Below are positions 1 to 11,037 of a stretch of DNA of 64,000 bases, piece by piece. The stretch comes from Halictus rubicundus. Taxonomy: Eukaryota > Arthropoda > Insecta > Hymenoptera > Halictidae. The position numbers were made by a program, and so were the translations under genes. Numbering within the stretch: position 1 is the first letter of the stretch; every line of letters starts with the position of its first letter. The stretch is taken from NCBI RefSeq assembly GCF_050948215.1, contig NC_135158.1, positions 10,773,822 to 10,837,821 on the forward strand, in the 5' to 3' direction. The notes below the pieces were generated by a model that was not told the DNA's origin, ran no database searches, and was given only the letters and a program-made list of their open reading frames with translations.

Positions 1-188
1 TTTTTGTTGCCCGGCTCGCTTCTGTCCTTTCCTTCTTCTCTTCTTTCGTTTCCCTACGCGCGCGCGCCAGTCAATGATATGCATCGCACTTTGATAATCG
101 CACCCTTGGCGCTCAACGTCGCGTTAACGCGCACCCACGCACGTCTGACGGTCGTCCTTATGGCCTCGTTGCGCAGCGCGATGATACC

Positions 189-211
189 TGTTGTTGTTGT
201 TGTTGTTGTTT
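189..211. repeat. TTG trinucleotide microsatellite
   Basis: About seven consecutive TTG units are visible. Read in other frames this gives a run of valines (+) or threonines (-) inside short ORFs, which explains those ORFs without any need for a gene. Confidence 0.85.
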
Positions 212-2872
212 TCACTTTTGTTTGCCGGTACGTCGAACGCGTTTCACCTGACCGCGCCGCTCGCTTCACGGCGCGACCTACAAATTTATGGCAGTGGGTA
301 GAATTGTAGGACATCTTGGAAATTATCCGAATAACGATTTCATATTATATTTATGTTGTTATGATATCCCAAAAAAATTTCACAAAGTCCAACTAAATAA
401 TGGTTCTAACAATTGAAGCTTGTAACAGCAATTGCTTTTGAAACACTTTTAGATTGTATAAATCCTGATAAACTTCGGTTTAGGCAGTTGTATTACGAGA
501 GAAATTAATTTGTAAATATACACGATAAAATTTGTCACTCACATATGCCACTGACGTGCCAGTGAACGTGTTAAACGAATAAAGATATTTTTAATTGGAA
601 CAACAATTAATTTTCATCAATGGTTTGGGCTGGCTACGGAATAAATAATAGTCCGCGTGTTGCGACAGGACTAAGATATTCGCAGAATTGCAGGAATTTT
701 ATAATAATTAATGTTGCGAAACGTTATGCGTATGAGTCAATCGCGAGACTGATATTTTTGAGGGAATGCGTCTGCAGTGAAAGTTGCAGATTCCAGGATG
801 ATACATATAGCTTCCTGAGTGGCCTAATCATGTGCATTGAATGCATAACGATGTTACCTCAGCGTCCTTTGTTTCGAGATATAATAGGAGATTCTGTTCA
901 ACTAGCTTATGCTCGTGTCATTATTCTGTGATGTGTACAATTTTCTGAACAATTTCGTCGGGTAATAAAACAACTAAATAAATTTGTTTCCAAAATTGAC
1001 GTGGAACGAGTAATCGTTCTGCGACCGTTTCTGTAATCTTAAAATGGTTTCACTAAATGGGTTACCGAAGAAACGGCACGATGTTCCGTTTCTCATTTCA
1101 ATTTTAACTGCTCGATATCGTGTTATGTTATAATTGCGAACAACTTTCGGAGGAAAGGTTTCTTCCGTTGGCACTGTGATTTAACTACCTCGCAGTTATC
1201 AAAGTGTCTAGCCCTAGATCTACGTCACGACGTCGTATCATACAATCTGATCCCGCGACAATTAATACCAATTGAATTGCAGATTTCCTGCATTGTGATA
1301 CACAATTCTCCCACGTGTCATAATTTCCGCTACTTTACACCGTCGTTTAATACCATTTTAATGAATTTAAGATTGCGTAGGTACGGCATATCTGTTACAT
1401 CGTGTAACGTACGGTACTTTGTTCCGCGTACGTGGGACCATAAATGGTATCACGTATTTCGAGAATAGATGACGCATGCAAATCCGCTACCGAGAAGCGT
1501 TGACTACTTCCCATCGATATTACGTTTACTGCGCACTTGGCAATTAAACTGTAATTAATCACGTGTTTCGCTGGAGCAATATTTAAAAGAACGATATTAA
1601 TTCTTACCTATAAAAACGTAATGCTCTTTTATTGTTGCTCCCGTTGAACCGTTTGGTACATAGGAAGAATAAATACTGTAAAATTCGACCGAATCAGAAG
1701 TAGCCGGAATACTTTCAAATTCCGCAAGATAAATAAACACACTTTTAAATAACCCCCCTCAGTCGAGCGTGCGTCATGCTTTCGGCGTAGCTGGAGGAGA
1801 ATTTAATGGAAAATAAACATAACGGGAAGGAACTTTAGGGTAGCTATCCACACGGATCAGCGGAGCTACCGTGCCGTCTGCCAATTTTCGTACATCAATA
1901 TATCGTGAAAGGAACGATCGCTGCAGGATAGATGTAATGAATAGCTCGAATGGAAATACAGCAGGTCAGGTGCAGGTTCCAGTGGAAGATAGTCGATGGT
2001 TGTAGCGTCGGTGGCGACGGAGAGAGGTATGGGTGCAATCAGCGCGATGATAACCAGTATTACCACGTCAACTCAACCCATCTCGCAGATCTTCGTGGCG
2101 TAATTCCCCGGGGTTCTATTTGCGACGAGGACAACCGGGCGGTATGACACGGATAGTATACCGGGGAAATGATGAATTAAGCAGTATTTATTTCGAGTAA
2201 CCCCGGTGGCGGGGCTACAATGAAATAGAAATCAGGCCGTGGGCCTTGAATATTCGCACCACTGGTTTTTGAGTTGGGCGCGGCCATCAATCGTCGAAAC
2301 GATGCGACGTGATTAATTTCACCAGGACTCTCTGTCACTGAAATACGCCCGGCCGCGCAATTCCTGTCGATGACAGAATATGTCTCTTGTCAATCGTTAC
2401 TTCATTGAATATGTTTAATTGCCCCGGGTCGTCGAAAATCGAACGCCAGGCTCCGCTACACCGCTTTTTACGAAACAAGCGCAAAAATATTAAATTCGAA
2501 ACACTTGTGATTAGGTGGTGAATCTTTATGCAAAATGAAAATTGTGTGTATCGAGTACGAGGTACTGGGACAAATCCAAATTGTGTGCATCAATCACGGT
2601 ACACTCAGTCCATGTAGAAGCTGTACTAAATTTGTTCGCACCTCGTAGTCATCGTGTGGACAACATTCTCTTTCATAAACTAAAAGTAATACATTTCACA
2701 ATTCAAACAGGAAATGCAAATAGCCTTGTAACGAAATCTTACATTTTCAAAATAACTTTCAACATTTTTCATATGCGCATAGATTATCGGTTCATTTACA
2801 CCTGGGCGTATTTCTACAACTAAAAATCTGAAGGTCACCCGTATCCACCGAGCAAACGTCGAAGAGGGAATG

Positions 2873-2890
2873 ACTCGATAATTATCGAGT
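2873..2890. repeat. Perfect 18-bp palindrome ACTCGATAATTATCGAGT
   Basis: The sequence equals its own reverse complement over 18 bases with no central spacer. It could bind a symmetric dimeric protein or be a chance or mutational palindrome. No flanking copies were seen, so no function is assigned. Confidence 0.8.
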
Positions 2891-3950
2891 GAACGGGTTC
2901 AACCTACATACAAAGTTGTTAACGTCACGATTTTCGTCGTCTCTCTGCCTCCGTTCTTTTGTTCGACCCTTCTCTCACTTTGAACGTAATATTTCCGCCT
3001 ATTCGTTTCCATACGTTCGCAACGTTGCTTGGTGTATACGCGAGTCCATTTTCCGCGTCTCTCGAAAGTAATATGCCCCCTATGGCCCCCGCTTCGTCCC
3101 TGTCCCTCGGCACACACCCTATTTATTTCCGTATGAATGCCAAGAGACGGAAATAATGATTTTAATACTACCTGAAACCCGGCCGCAGTTGGAGGATTTT
3201 CCTCGATTACATCAAGACCATTGTTTTAAAAAAGACCCCTTCCCCCTCCCGTTCCTTCTGAACACGCGAGAACCATTAAATAAAATCTCCGCTGCGTCTG
3301 CCTATGCAGCAGAACAAAAAGTGCTTCATCAATCGGGACGATCCATTCCCGTTCCCGCCTTCCCCGATGCTAAATGCATTTATTCTCCATTGGATTTTTC
3401 AGTGATTTGTTTTGCCCAAAAGTATTCGGTCTCGCGTATTTAATTATTCCCGCCGAATTGTTTGTAACTGTATTCGCAATGCGTTTCCCTCCCCCTCCAC
3501 ACTCCCCCCAATTTTTGTACCCGCGATATTGATTTCCCGCCGGAAAAGTTTCAAATGTACAGATTCGGTTACATTCATGCATCATTTTTCCCGTTCCGTC
3601 TCGCTTAACGACGATCCTCATACGCGTAATCAGAATTTCGAAAATTTCATTTCCCCATTTTTCCGTGCGCTCATGTTTTCCGCGTATTTCACATACATCT
3701 CGAGGGATATTCAAATGTTTTAATTGACCGCGAATGTTGCGGCAATAATTAGTGAAATAACAACGGCCGCAACTCGACGACTGGTCTAATTAATAAGTTA
3801 CATTATTTTGAAAATTATTGGGTTGTAACATAACTACGTTCGGTTCTGTTCGGCATCCTTTTTTATTTATTAATAATGTAAACATTTATAGATTCCTGAC
3901 TACAAATGGCTTCTTTTCAATAACAGTTACGTACAGGTATAATAAGTTAT

Positions 3951-3980
3951 TACTAGACTGCGGATTTTATGCATTTATGA
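3951..3980 (+). repeat. Copy of the TAGACTGCGGATTTTATGC dispersed repeat
   Basis: The bases from TACTAGACTG onward match the left arm of the inverted-repeat element at 41328-41483 (shared core TAGACTG-GGATTTTATGCAT). A shorter relative lies at 19981-20003. I take it to be one end of a small dispersed repeat family whose other end is not recognisable here. The class of element is unknown. Confidence 0.55.
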
Positions 3981-4549
3981 CGAAAGTCTTTATGATAAAA
4001 GTGGATGCAGTCTCTAACACTAGAAAGGCTAAAAGGGAAAAATAAATTCCCATTTAGTTTCTGTGCCGTGCATTAAAGAAAACAATTTTTATTTTTCATA
4101 AAGTTCCACAATCTATTAATTAGTAATGGCACAATTAACTGTGTAAGATCAATTGCATTTCTCCATAACCGAATGTTATTTACTGGTTTATTTCGAACGG
4201 TTAAATTCCACGTGGGAATATAATCGGATTATATGATGTTGTAGTAAATTCTGAAATAAAAGAGAGGAACGCTTTGGACCGTAAATGGGTAAGCGTAAGT
4301 GCCCCGAGAAGTTGCAGATGTAACTATACCTGCAAGACGCTAATGCAAGACCCCATACGGCTCGTTAAACCAAAAGTACTATCGAAGAACTTAGCTGAAA
4401 ATTGCTTCCCCTTTAACCACACTCAGATTTCACATTTGCCATTTACCATCCGATTGTTCTTAAATTCTGCTGATGTCTTCACCGCTCTGTACACCGCTTA
4501 TCTATTATTGGCACAAATGCATAAAATCCGTACTTTAGAAATTAATGTA

Positions 4550-4728
4550 TTATGTTGTCCCAAAAGTTCGTCTCGTTTCCCTCTAATGTGCACAATGTGA
4601 ATTGAGAATGATGTTTCAAACTAGCACATACAGCGGCTAAGTATATGGAAACGTACAAAATGATGAAGCATTAACAAAGAGATGATGCTGAACATTATGA
4701 AGGAAAGGAACTTTTGGGACAACTTATT
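4550..4728. mobile_element. Mariner-type MITE with about 30-bp inverted ends
   Basis: The left end reads GTTGTCCCAAAAGTTC at 4554-4569. Its exact reverse complement lies near 4707-4722, and the similarity continues less perfectly inward on both sides (TTTCC / GGAAA). The two arms enclose roughly 120 bp with no coding potential. Ends of the form TTGTCCCAAAAGTTC with a TA-rich junction are the kind seen in mariner/Tc1 transposons of insects, so I infer a deletion derivative that kept only the ends. No transposase sequence remains. The exact outer boundary is uncertain because the bases outside the GTTGTCCC block do not pair cleanly. Confidence 0.65.
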
Positions 4729-6936
4729 CTATACGAAACAAACATTCGAACGATGAACAAAGAAAGAACGCGTAACAGAATTTTCCGTGTTCACCGAACA
4801 GCCTCGTACGGTTTCACACGTGGTGCGATTTTTCCGGCAGCACAGACATAAAACTTTGAGCCACTCGTACTGATTGCAACACTTCCGTGGAAGTTAGTCG
4901 ATCGTATATTTTGTTTTCGATCGGAAGCCTCCAGGGTTAAGTAAACCTCGCGTTTCCCTCTTACCAGGACAGAGCACATGGCGGGCTTCTCACGGGCCAC
5001 TCTTTCGCGCCGTCTACATAGTCTCTATCCAAACTGGTTCTCCGGGTATAGCCTGCCTAATGAAATAATACTTCTACCGTTGAACCTGGCGTTTCGAACG
5101 GTCAATTATCGTGCGCGTTGCTATAAGTGGCGTGTTCCCCGATCCTGGCACGAGTGCGCCAGCGAACGGAGACACGAACGACTAGCCTGCCCCGACAGGC
5201 CAACTTCCAGATGTCAACTTTCGGAGCAATTAAATCGGCGACCGGTTCTTATTACCGGTGGAGTGCGCCTTCCCGGTGAAAACTTGCGTCGCTCTCTGCT
5301 CTCTGTTTTCGAATACGGGGATGATGTCTCGGACCGAAGGATATAAGGGCAGCAAAAGAGGAGGGGGAGAGGGGGGTCGGTTGTGAGGTGGGAGAGGAAG
5401 TTGCTGGACCATGTCGACTGCTTCCCAAGCCAGCCGAAGTGGACCTATCGACTCGAAACGAGTGTGCTCGACGTTAAAATCCCGGTCGCTGCTCCCGTTT
5501 CTCAGGCCCCGGCCCCCTTCTCTCCCCTTTGCCAACCGGTTCGCTGCCACCCCCTATGCTGCCACCCCCTCTCCCTCCCCGTGCTGCCATCCCCGTTCCT
5601 CTGCCTCGCCCTTTCCCCAAGCTCTTTCCACCGTCATCGCTCTCTTGCTTTCCAGCCCCCTCCAACGGTCCTTCCATAGTCGCCACCCCCTTCGCCACCC
5701 TCTATCTGTCTTTCTTCCTAGTCCGTTCATTCTCCCATTCGTTTGTATTGGACGTAAACGATGCAATGGGTGGACATGGTCCAGCAAATCCGAAATCCCC
5801 TTTTCCTCGATATAAAGCTTTACCTCTTTTTTCGGCTTTGACCCTCCGTCGAGCGCGACTTCGCGCCAATACTTTTCTGCGAGCAAACCGGCCGGCAGAA
5901 GTATCGGGCCGCCACCCCTCGCCCCCCGCCTCGCCCCCGCCTACCTCCCTCCCTCCCCCGGCCCCCCGGTGAAATCAACTTGTATTTGAAGGATCCGATG
6001 AACCTTCGGAAATCGAATGTTCGAGCATGATAGACAGTCGATAGGGTTTTTTGCGTGTCGGCCGATTCATCACTCGATACTTTACACGCTTACCGGGCAA
6101 ACTGTAATCTTTTTCCCTTTTTGCTGTTTGCTCGGCGTCGAACCGATCGTGATGGACGTGTCGCGCGAGCTCAGCCGAGGAGAGGTTTTTTAATTAATGT
6201 ATCGTAGAGCACCGGGAACCACGTTCAGCGGAACATGTAGTGCCTTTGATGTTTGTGTACCGTGTGGAAAATATTGCTTAAGGTTGAGCTAAGGTGGACG
6301 AAGAAGGGGACAAACTGGTTAGCCTGGAGAGGCTTATTTTACTGTCAAGTTTTTACAGATATATATATATATATATGATAAAATTGTGCTTGTCGTAAAC
6401 TATTGTCTAACGATCGTGTTAGCAGGCAAACTTTTCTACAACAACTTTTCTTGCGGTTTTGTATTTTTATTCCGCAAATGTATATTCTTATAAAAATTAT
6501 CTATCCAATGCGGTCACGAAGCTTAACAGTTTTTCAGGTACGATTAAAGAAAATATTTTTACCAAGAGAGATATTTATAAGCCGCGTCTACATTAATTAT
6601 CGTTAATAATAATTCCGAATGGAAAACATTTACCAGCACACCATGTTTACCATATCTTATACCATAACTTTGATTTTTAGGAATAGTAGTTGTTCTTTTG
6701 CTTTTTAATGCTTCATTCTTCCAGTGTATTACTTTCTTTGTAAATTCTTCAGACAAATCGGTAGAATAAATTTTTGATGCGTTATTATCGAAAAACTGAG
6801 TCTATGAAATGTGAACTATTATTGGGAAGCAATTATTCGAGCTTTCCTGTAACAATCGACCGTGTTTCCGCTTGCTCGACACCCTGTATGTCCCAAAATG
6901 AATATAGATAATGGCGGGTCAAGGTAATCGATAGGG
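4729..6936. other. Non-coding stretch with a long pyrimidine-rich tract
   Basis: Most of 5490-5975 is C/T rich on the + strand (runs of CCCC, CTCC and TTCC). The several overlapping ORFs of 98-147 codons there are proline/serine/leucine-rich on one strand and glycine/arginine-rich on the other, a signature of composition and not of protein coding. A TA dinucleotide run lies at 6359-6376, and an ACACCCTGTA fragment at about 6879-6888 resembles the end of the dispersed repeat at 56480-56640. No gene is recognised. Confidence 0.6.
5490..5975. repeat. Pyrimidine-rich (C/T) low-complexity tract
   Basis: The + strand is dominated by C and T, with recurring CCCC, TCCC and CTTTCC motifs and the near-direct repeat GCTGCCACCCCCT around 5545-5570. 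It has no fixed period, so it is low-complexity sequence rather than a tandem array. Long purine/pyrimidine asymmetry of this kind can adopt non-B structure or mark a promoter-proximal region, but nothing here decides that. Confidence 0.7.
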
Positions 6937-7068
6937 ATGGCGTCTATCCCGCAAGGAAGTGACAATATTATTCTGTTTCAGGGTGTGACGGGCGACCGGC
7001 TGGCCGGGGGCGCCGCACACCTCCTCCATCTCTTCTTCTTCTTGCCACGACCACAACACACAATGTAA
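6937..7068 (+). CDS. Candidate terminal exon or 43-aa small ORF with hydrophobic tail
   Basis: A frame opens at the ATG at 6937 and stops at TAA 7066-7068. Within it a good splice acceptor (pyrimidine-rich run ending TTCTGTTTCAG, AG at 6980-6981) precedes a 28-residue segment, 6982-7068. That segment reads GVTGDRLAGGAAHLLHLFFF and then a short PRPQHTM end. A small-residue patch (LAGGAA) followed by a hydrophobic run and an immediate stop resembles a GPI-attachment signal, as found at the C-terminus of insect Ig-superfamily surface proteins. That parallel is inference. An AATAAA polyadenylation-like signal lies at 7376-7381. Alternatively this is a short standalone ORF or chance. No homologue is recognised and no upstream exon is visible. 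Confidence 0.25.
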   Translation: MASIPQGSDNIILFQGVTGDRLAGGAAHLLHLFFFLPRPQHTM

Positions 7069-10000
7069 CAACATCTACCACTACTAGAGTCGTCCGCGCG
7101 AACCACGTTCTCAATGTACTCGATGTGGTACGTCACCATACCCCTACTCGGTGTCTATGAAGATATGTCATCCTTATTAAGTTTTAACATGTTTCACTTT
7201 TACGTTTATATCGTGTCTCACAGTTAGTGCTCCTCAATGTTTTTAATGAGAAACTCGTATGATGGCCCGCAGCGATGATACCAAGCCCTTCCTGTTGTTG
7301 AGCGCACGTTGAGCGAAGAGTGTGCACTGCGACTGTTTCGAACCCAGAGAGTGTCAAATTAGTTGGCCCGGGCTTAATAAAACGGCGCGATGCATTTTTA
7401 CGTCGTCGAAAAACTTTATACTATCTCGATTATAATTACCGTGTTGGCCGCGCATTAGCTGATAACGACATGCAACGCCGCCGGAGCAAGTTTGCTTACA
7501 GCGTATTCGTTCCCCTTAATTAAACCGCGAGCATCAAATTTCAGTTCTCATACAAATCACACGTTAATTAAGTCCGCGCGCGCGCGCGTTAATCTGTATC
7601 GCGCCTGAAATAGACAACTGATTATTGGAAAGAACGTATCCCGTCGCGCGCATAGTTTTTTCGCATTTTTTTCGTAAAGAATCCTGCTCGTTTATTGTTT
7701 CCGTCGAGTCACCGTTTTCAATTTCCTCCGGCAGCAGTGGCATTCTTCGCACACACGTACGTATTTAAAAAGTCATTGAACGTTGCGTATACATTGTATA
7801 TTTTATATTTATATGTATAATATATGCATGTAACCGATGTGTGTATATTATACATATTATAGAATATATTGTGGATATGTTGGATTATGTCTTCACTGTT
7901 CGCTGAGTTCCGTTACAATGTGACTTGTGGTTGGTTTAGTTTCGTTGGTTTATCGATGTTCGATGTTGGCTGCTATTGTTGGTTGTTAGGTGTTTAGTGG
8001 TCACTCTGTGTTGGTGCTCACCCTATCGACTCTTCCTTGTACCCGCAACCCCGACAACCTGCACCCCCGTTTCTCCCACAACTCGAATCCCGAAACTTGA
8101 TGTTAGAAGTTACAATGTCAAGCTTGTCTTCTGTCAGAAGGAATCTTATTCGACGACGGAAAGACCCACAACACTATTAATACATACCGAGCTGACGGTA
8201 AGGTTTATACTAAAATGTTTCTTTTCCAGATACCATGCTGTTTTTCCGACCGCAAAGAAAACGGTCGCGCGGATATTGAACGACACAGGTTGCAGATATT
8301 AAACGGGAAACTAAACAAATATAATATTATTATATTTTCAATTCCAGAAAGACTAACTTTGATTTCACTAATTTCCACTTAAGTCCTTTTTTGTTAAGTC
8401 CGTAGCAGATGATTTTTCAATAAATCGAAAAGAATTTGACTGAATTCTATATTTTTATAGAATTTCTATAATTTTATGAAATGTAATATACAATTAAATT
8501 ATGTTAATTAATTATTCTGATTTTTGTATTTACAATAACGTTGATTTATGGTTTTGAGTCGATTTTGTTGCGATACCTCGCCATTTCTTGTACACGGATC
8601 AACTGACGACAGAAGGAAACTTTCAATTAAGGCGCTATCGCTTATCATACGGTACGTTATATACAATTTTATCGCGTGAAAAGCTTGCCCGCCCCTGATA
8701 TTTCTAATAAAGGAAGTTTTATGTATAGGCCGCAACTTGACGATAAATTATCGTATGATAACGTGTTTTCAGAACGTTTAGCGTTTTAGGTAGAACGCAA
8801 CATGCAAGCGCTTCTAATAACATATTTCGTAAAATTTTGTAAAAGAGGGCTAACAGTTTTAAACTCGAAACAATTAAATTTGGATTAGTTATTCATGATT
8901 ATGCCCGGGTTGTACTTTATTTTACGGATAACAATTGTCAAAACTGGGCTGCAGCAATTTGTTTCTAGAAATAAATATTTACAAGAAATAAATCTCACGA
9001 AAGTATATTTGAATTATACAAAAAGAATTAGATGTGATGTAAGTGTTATGTGATCTTTGTTCGGGAACAACACGTGTATTCTGTGTGTTTGAAGTTTTAA
9101 AACAAATATCATTTTCCTGAGTGGAACGATATATTAAGTTCGAGGAGCACAGTATAAATAATATGATAGCGTCTTTCGAGACGAGTTCAACAAGGTGCAA
9201 TAATGGGTATTTCCATTCAATAGAAGGTCGTAAATTAGTGAGGCTCCAAGTGGTCAGGTCAACGACAATCTCGGCTCTCCACCTTGTTGAACCCTCCTTG
9301 ACCGTGCAGTTAACGCGAACCAGTCTACCCACTATCCGGTTTTGACCCAAAAGTCCTGCTGGAGAAAATACATAAAATTGCAAAAATGATTGAATAGTCA
9401 GCTACTATCAAACGTCATTAAATTTCGCTAAATTCTACAATTTATTAACATTTTTCTTACAAGACCTGTACATTTTCTGCCTCTCGATCAACCAGTTATG
9501 TTTTCATATGAAACTACATATTTATTCAAAAGTGACAGTTTAATTTTATCTTTTAAAGAGGCTGCATTTAAGTATCTTTAAACACATTGTTGGTTTTCTT
9601 AATTTCTATTTCACTCTGAATTACTGAACGACTTCTATTGTATCCAAAAGCATTGTTCTTTACCGAATTAAATTATCAGATTTTCTTTAATACTAAGCAT
9701 CCAGGCCATTTTAGATTACAGTGGGTGATTAAACTATTAGAACCACTTCCATAAAAAGGGATGAACGTAAATAGTCGCATACGAATGGAAAGCTTTAAAG
9801 AAATCCGGGGGACACGCTTCACTATGGAACTCAAATATACATACTTGAACAGCAGATAAGAAACCCAACGATCATTATGCGTCCAGCGTACAAATCTACT
9901 TCACAGACTGCCCCGCCACTAAAAAATGTCCGACATTTGATTAGGGAAACCAGAAATAATCGTTTCCTTTTTCCTGGCATGAATATTTCATATCTACACG

Positions 10001-10584
10001 GTTCGTTAATATTTCATTAATTTTGCTTCAGCCACAAAGAAAACAATTCATTCAACAGTAGAGAGATAATGCTTCGACCCTAACGAGGCGATTAATTACA
10101 GTAAAGAATTAAACACTCTGACAGATACTGGCAGACGAGCTCGAACATTTTTTCAGTTCATTCATCTTTCAAATTTCACTAGAGTGACTTGTGTTTTTTT
10201 GCAAAGTGGGATCAATGATTAAGTTACGTAAAAGCTGTTAACGAGCGGAGTTAATGAACTGGGAAAACGATTACTGTTTGCGCTCTGGCAAAGGGGAACA
10301 TCTGCGGTCGAAATACTTGAATTTTTAACGAGATTCAACAGAGAAACATTTACAACTGGACGACGAAAGTAAATACACCATACCACGAAACCTGTGGTGG
10401 AAAAAAGTGGTCGGGAAAGCTGTTAAGATTGTTGACGTTTTAATTTATTTTATGTTTAAATGGCAAAGATTTCCCAAGCGAATAACGAGAGAGTGTATGC
10501 ACAAGCAAGTTGAAAACCGACACTGAAAGTTAATAAATCGATAATTACATTCATATGTTTAATTGAATTCGAGGGAAAGTATGC
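7069..10584. other. Non-coding stretch, no gene recognised
   Basis: It contains a 14-base CG run (7575-7588), an AT-rich block with locally self-complementary TATAATATA motifs (about 7780-7870) and a 13-bp perfect inverted repeat (9185-9197 / 9280-9292). A Tc1-like end, CAGTGGGTGATTAAACTATT, starts at 9719. A 134-codon minus-strand ORF at 8979-9383 spans the inverted repeat but has no recognisable motif, so I do not call it a gene. Confidence 0.6.
9185..9292. repeat. 13-bp perfect inverted repeat, arms GTTCAACAAGGTG
   Basis: GTTCAACAAGGTG at 9185-9197 is matched by its exact reverse complement CACCTTGTTGAAC at 9280-9292, leaving an 82-base loop. The arms do not extend outward. It could be a small MITE remnant or a structured transcript element. 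There is no target-site duplication to support transposition. Confidence 0.65.
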
Positions 10585-10832
10585 TTAACCCTTTGCTCTC
10601 GAAGCTATTTTAACTCCAAAACGAAACATTTCTTCCGACCTAGAATATTTCCCTTCAATATAGTTTCTTTCATGTTATATATACGTAAATGGTGCAATTT
10701 ACGCGTACAATAATGAAGTGTTTAGTAATTTATTAAATACAAACAAATTTCATAATGTAAAAGATATTTTGAATAATGATACAGCAATTTTTAGTGGCGC
10801 CTTACGGTCGCCATTCGAGTGCTAAGGGTTGA
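10585..10832. mobile_element. piggyBac-like MITE, copy A
   Basis: The element starts at a TTAA (10585-10588) followed by CCCTTTGCTCTCGAA. It ends with the inverted counterpart TTCGAGTGCTAAGGG running into TTGA, a one-base decay of TTAA. The 248-bp interior has no coding capacity. It aligns along most of its length with copy B at 38656-38875, sharing for example AAAACGAAACATTTCTTCCG and TGAAGTGTTTAGTAATTTAT. TTAA target sites with ends beginning CCCT are the known hallmark of piggyBac-superfamily transposons, so I infer a non-autonomous derivative mobilised in trans. Copy A keeps a longer 3' subterminal segment than copy B, including GGCGCC-TTACGGT-CGCC. Confidence 0.75.
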
Positions 10833-10847
10833 CCACTACTAGTGGTC
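10831..10847. repeat. 17-base palindrome GACCACTACTAGTGGTC
   Basis: The eight-base arms GACCACTA / TAGTGGTC surround a single central base, directly at the right end of the piggyBac-like MITE. It may be host sequence at the insertion point or the element's edge. No function is assigned. Confidence 0.75.
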
Positions 10848-10883
10848 AAATGTCCGGTATTATATATTTTATTTTACAATTAT

Positions 10884-11037
10884 TGAAGTTATAAAGATTT
10901 CTTCGTTCCTCGTGCAATTGATTAAGTAATTAGAGCTTCGTTACAATATTTCTGGGCTCCTTGTAAGAAATAATTAAATATTCAAACTTTCATTATAATA
11001 TTTATCGGTTCCTTGCAGGAAGAATTAAGCGGTCATA
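10884..11037. repeat. Degenerate tandem repeat, three units of about 51 bp
   Basis: Three successive blocks share the order: CTTCGTTA-like, ATAATATTT-like, GTTCCTTGT-like, then AATTAA. The anchor G[TC]TCCT falls at 10905, 10956 and 11008, giving spacings of 51 and 52 bases. Units begin near 10884, 10935 and 10986. Divergence between units is high, so this is an old minisatellite. It lies about 50 bp downstream of the piggyBac-like MITE. Confidence 0.65.

Larger units (their letters stand above)
1..4549. other. Non-coding stretch, no gene recognised
   Basis: I see no reading frame with recognisable protein character. The short ORFs here are mutually overlapping and antisense, as expected by chance. 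Visible structure is limited to a TTG trinucleotide run at 189-211, a perfect 18-bp palindrome at 2873-2890 and one arm-like copy of a dispersed repeat at 3951-3980. Composition alternates between AT-rich blocks and CpG-containing blocks, which fits insect intergenic or intronic DNA. Confidence 0.6.

Noticed and set aside
5383..5972. Several overlapping ORFs of 98-147 codons
   Set aside because: All lie in a C/T-rich tract. The frames are Pro/Ser/Leu-rich on one strand and Gly/Arg-rich on the other, typical of low-complexity sequence.
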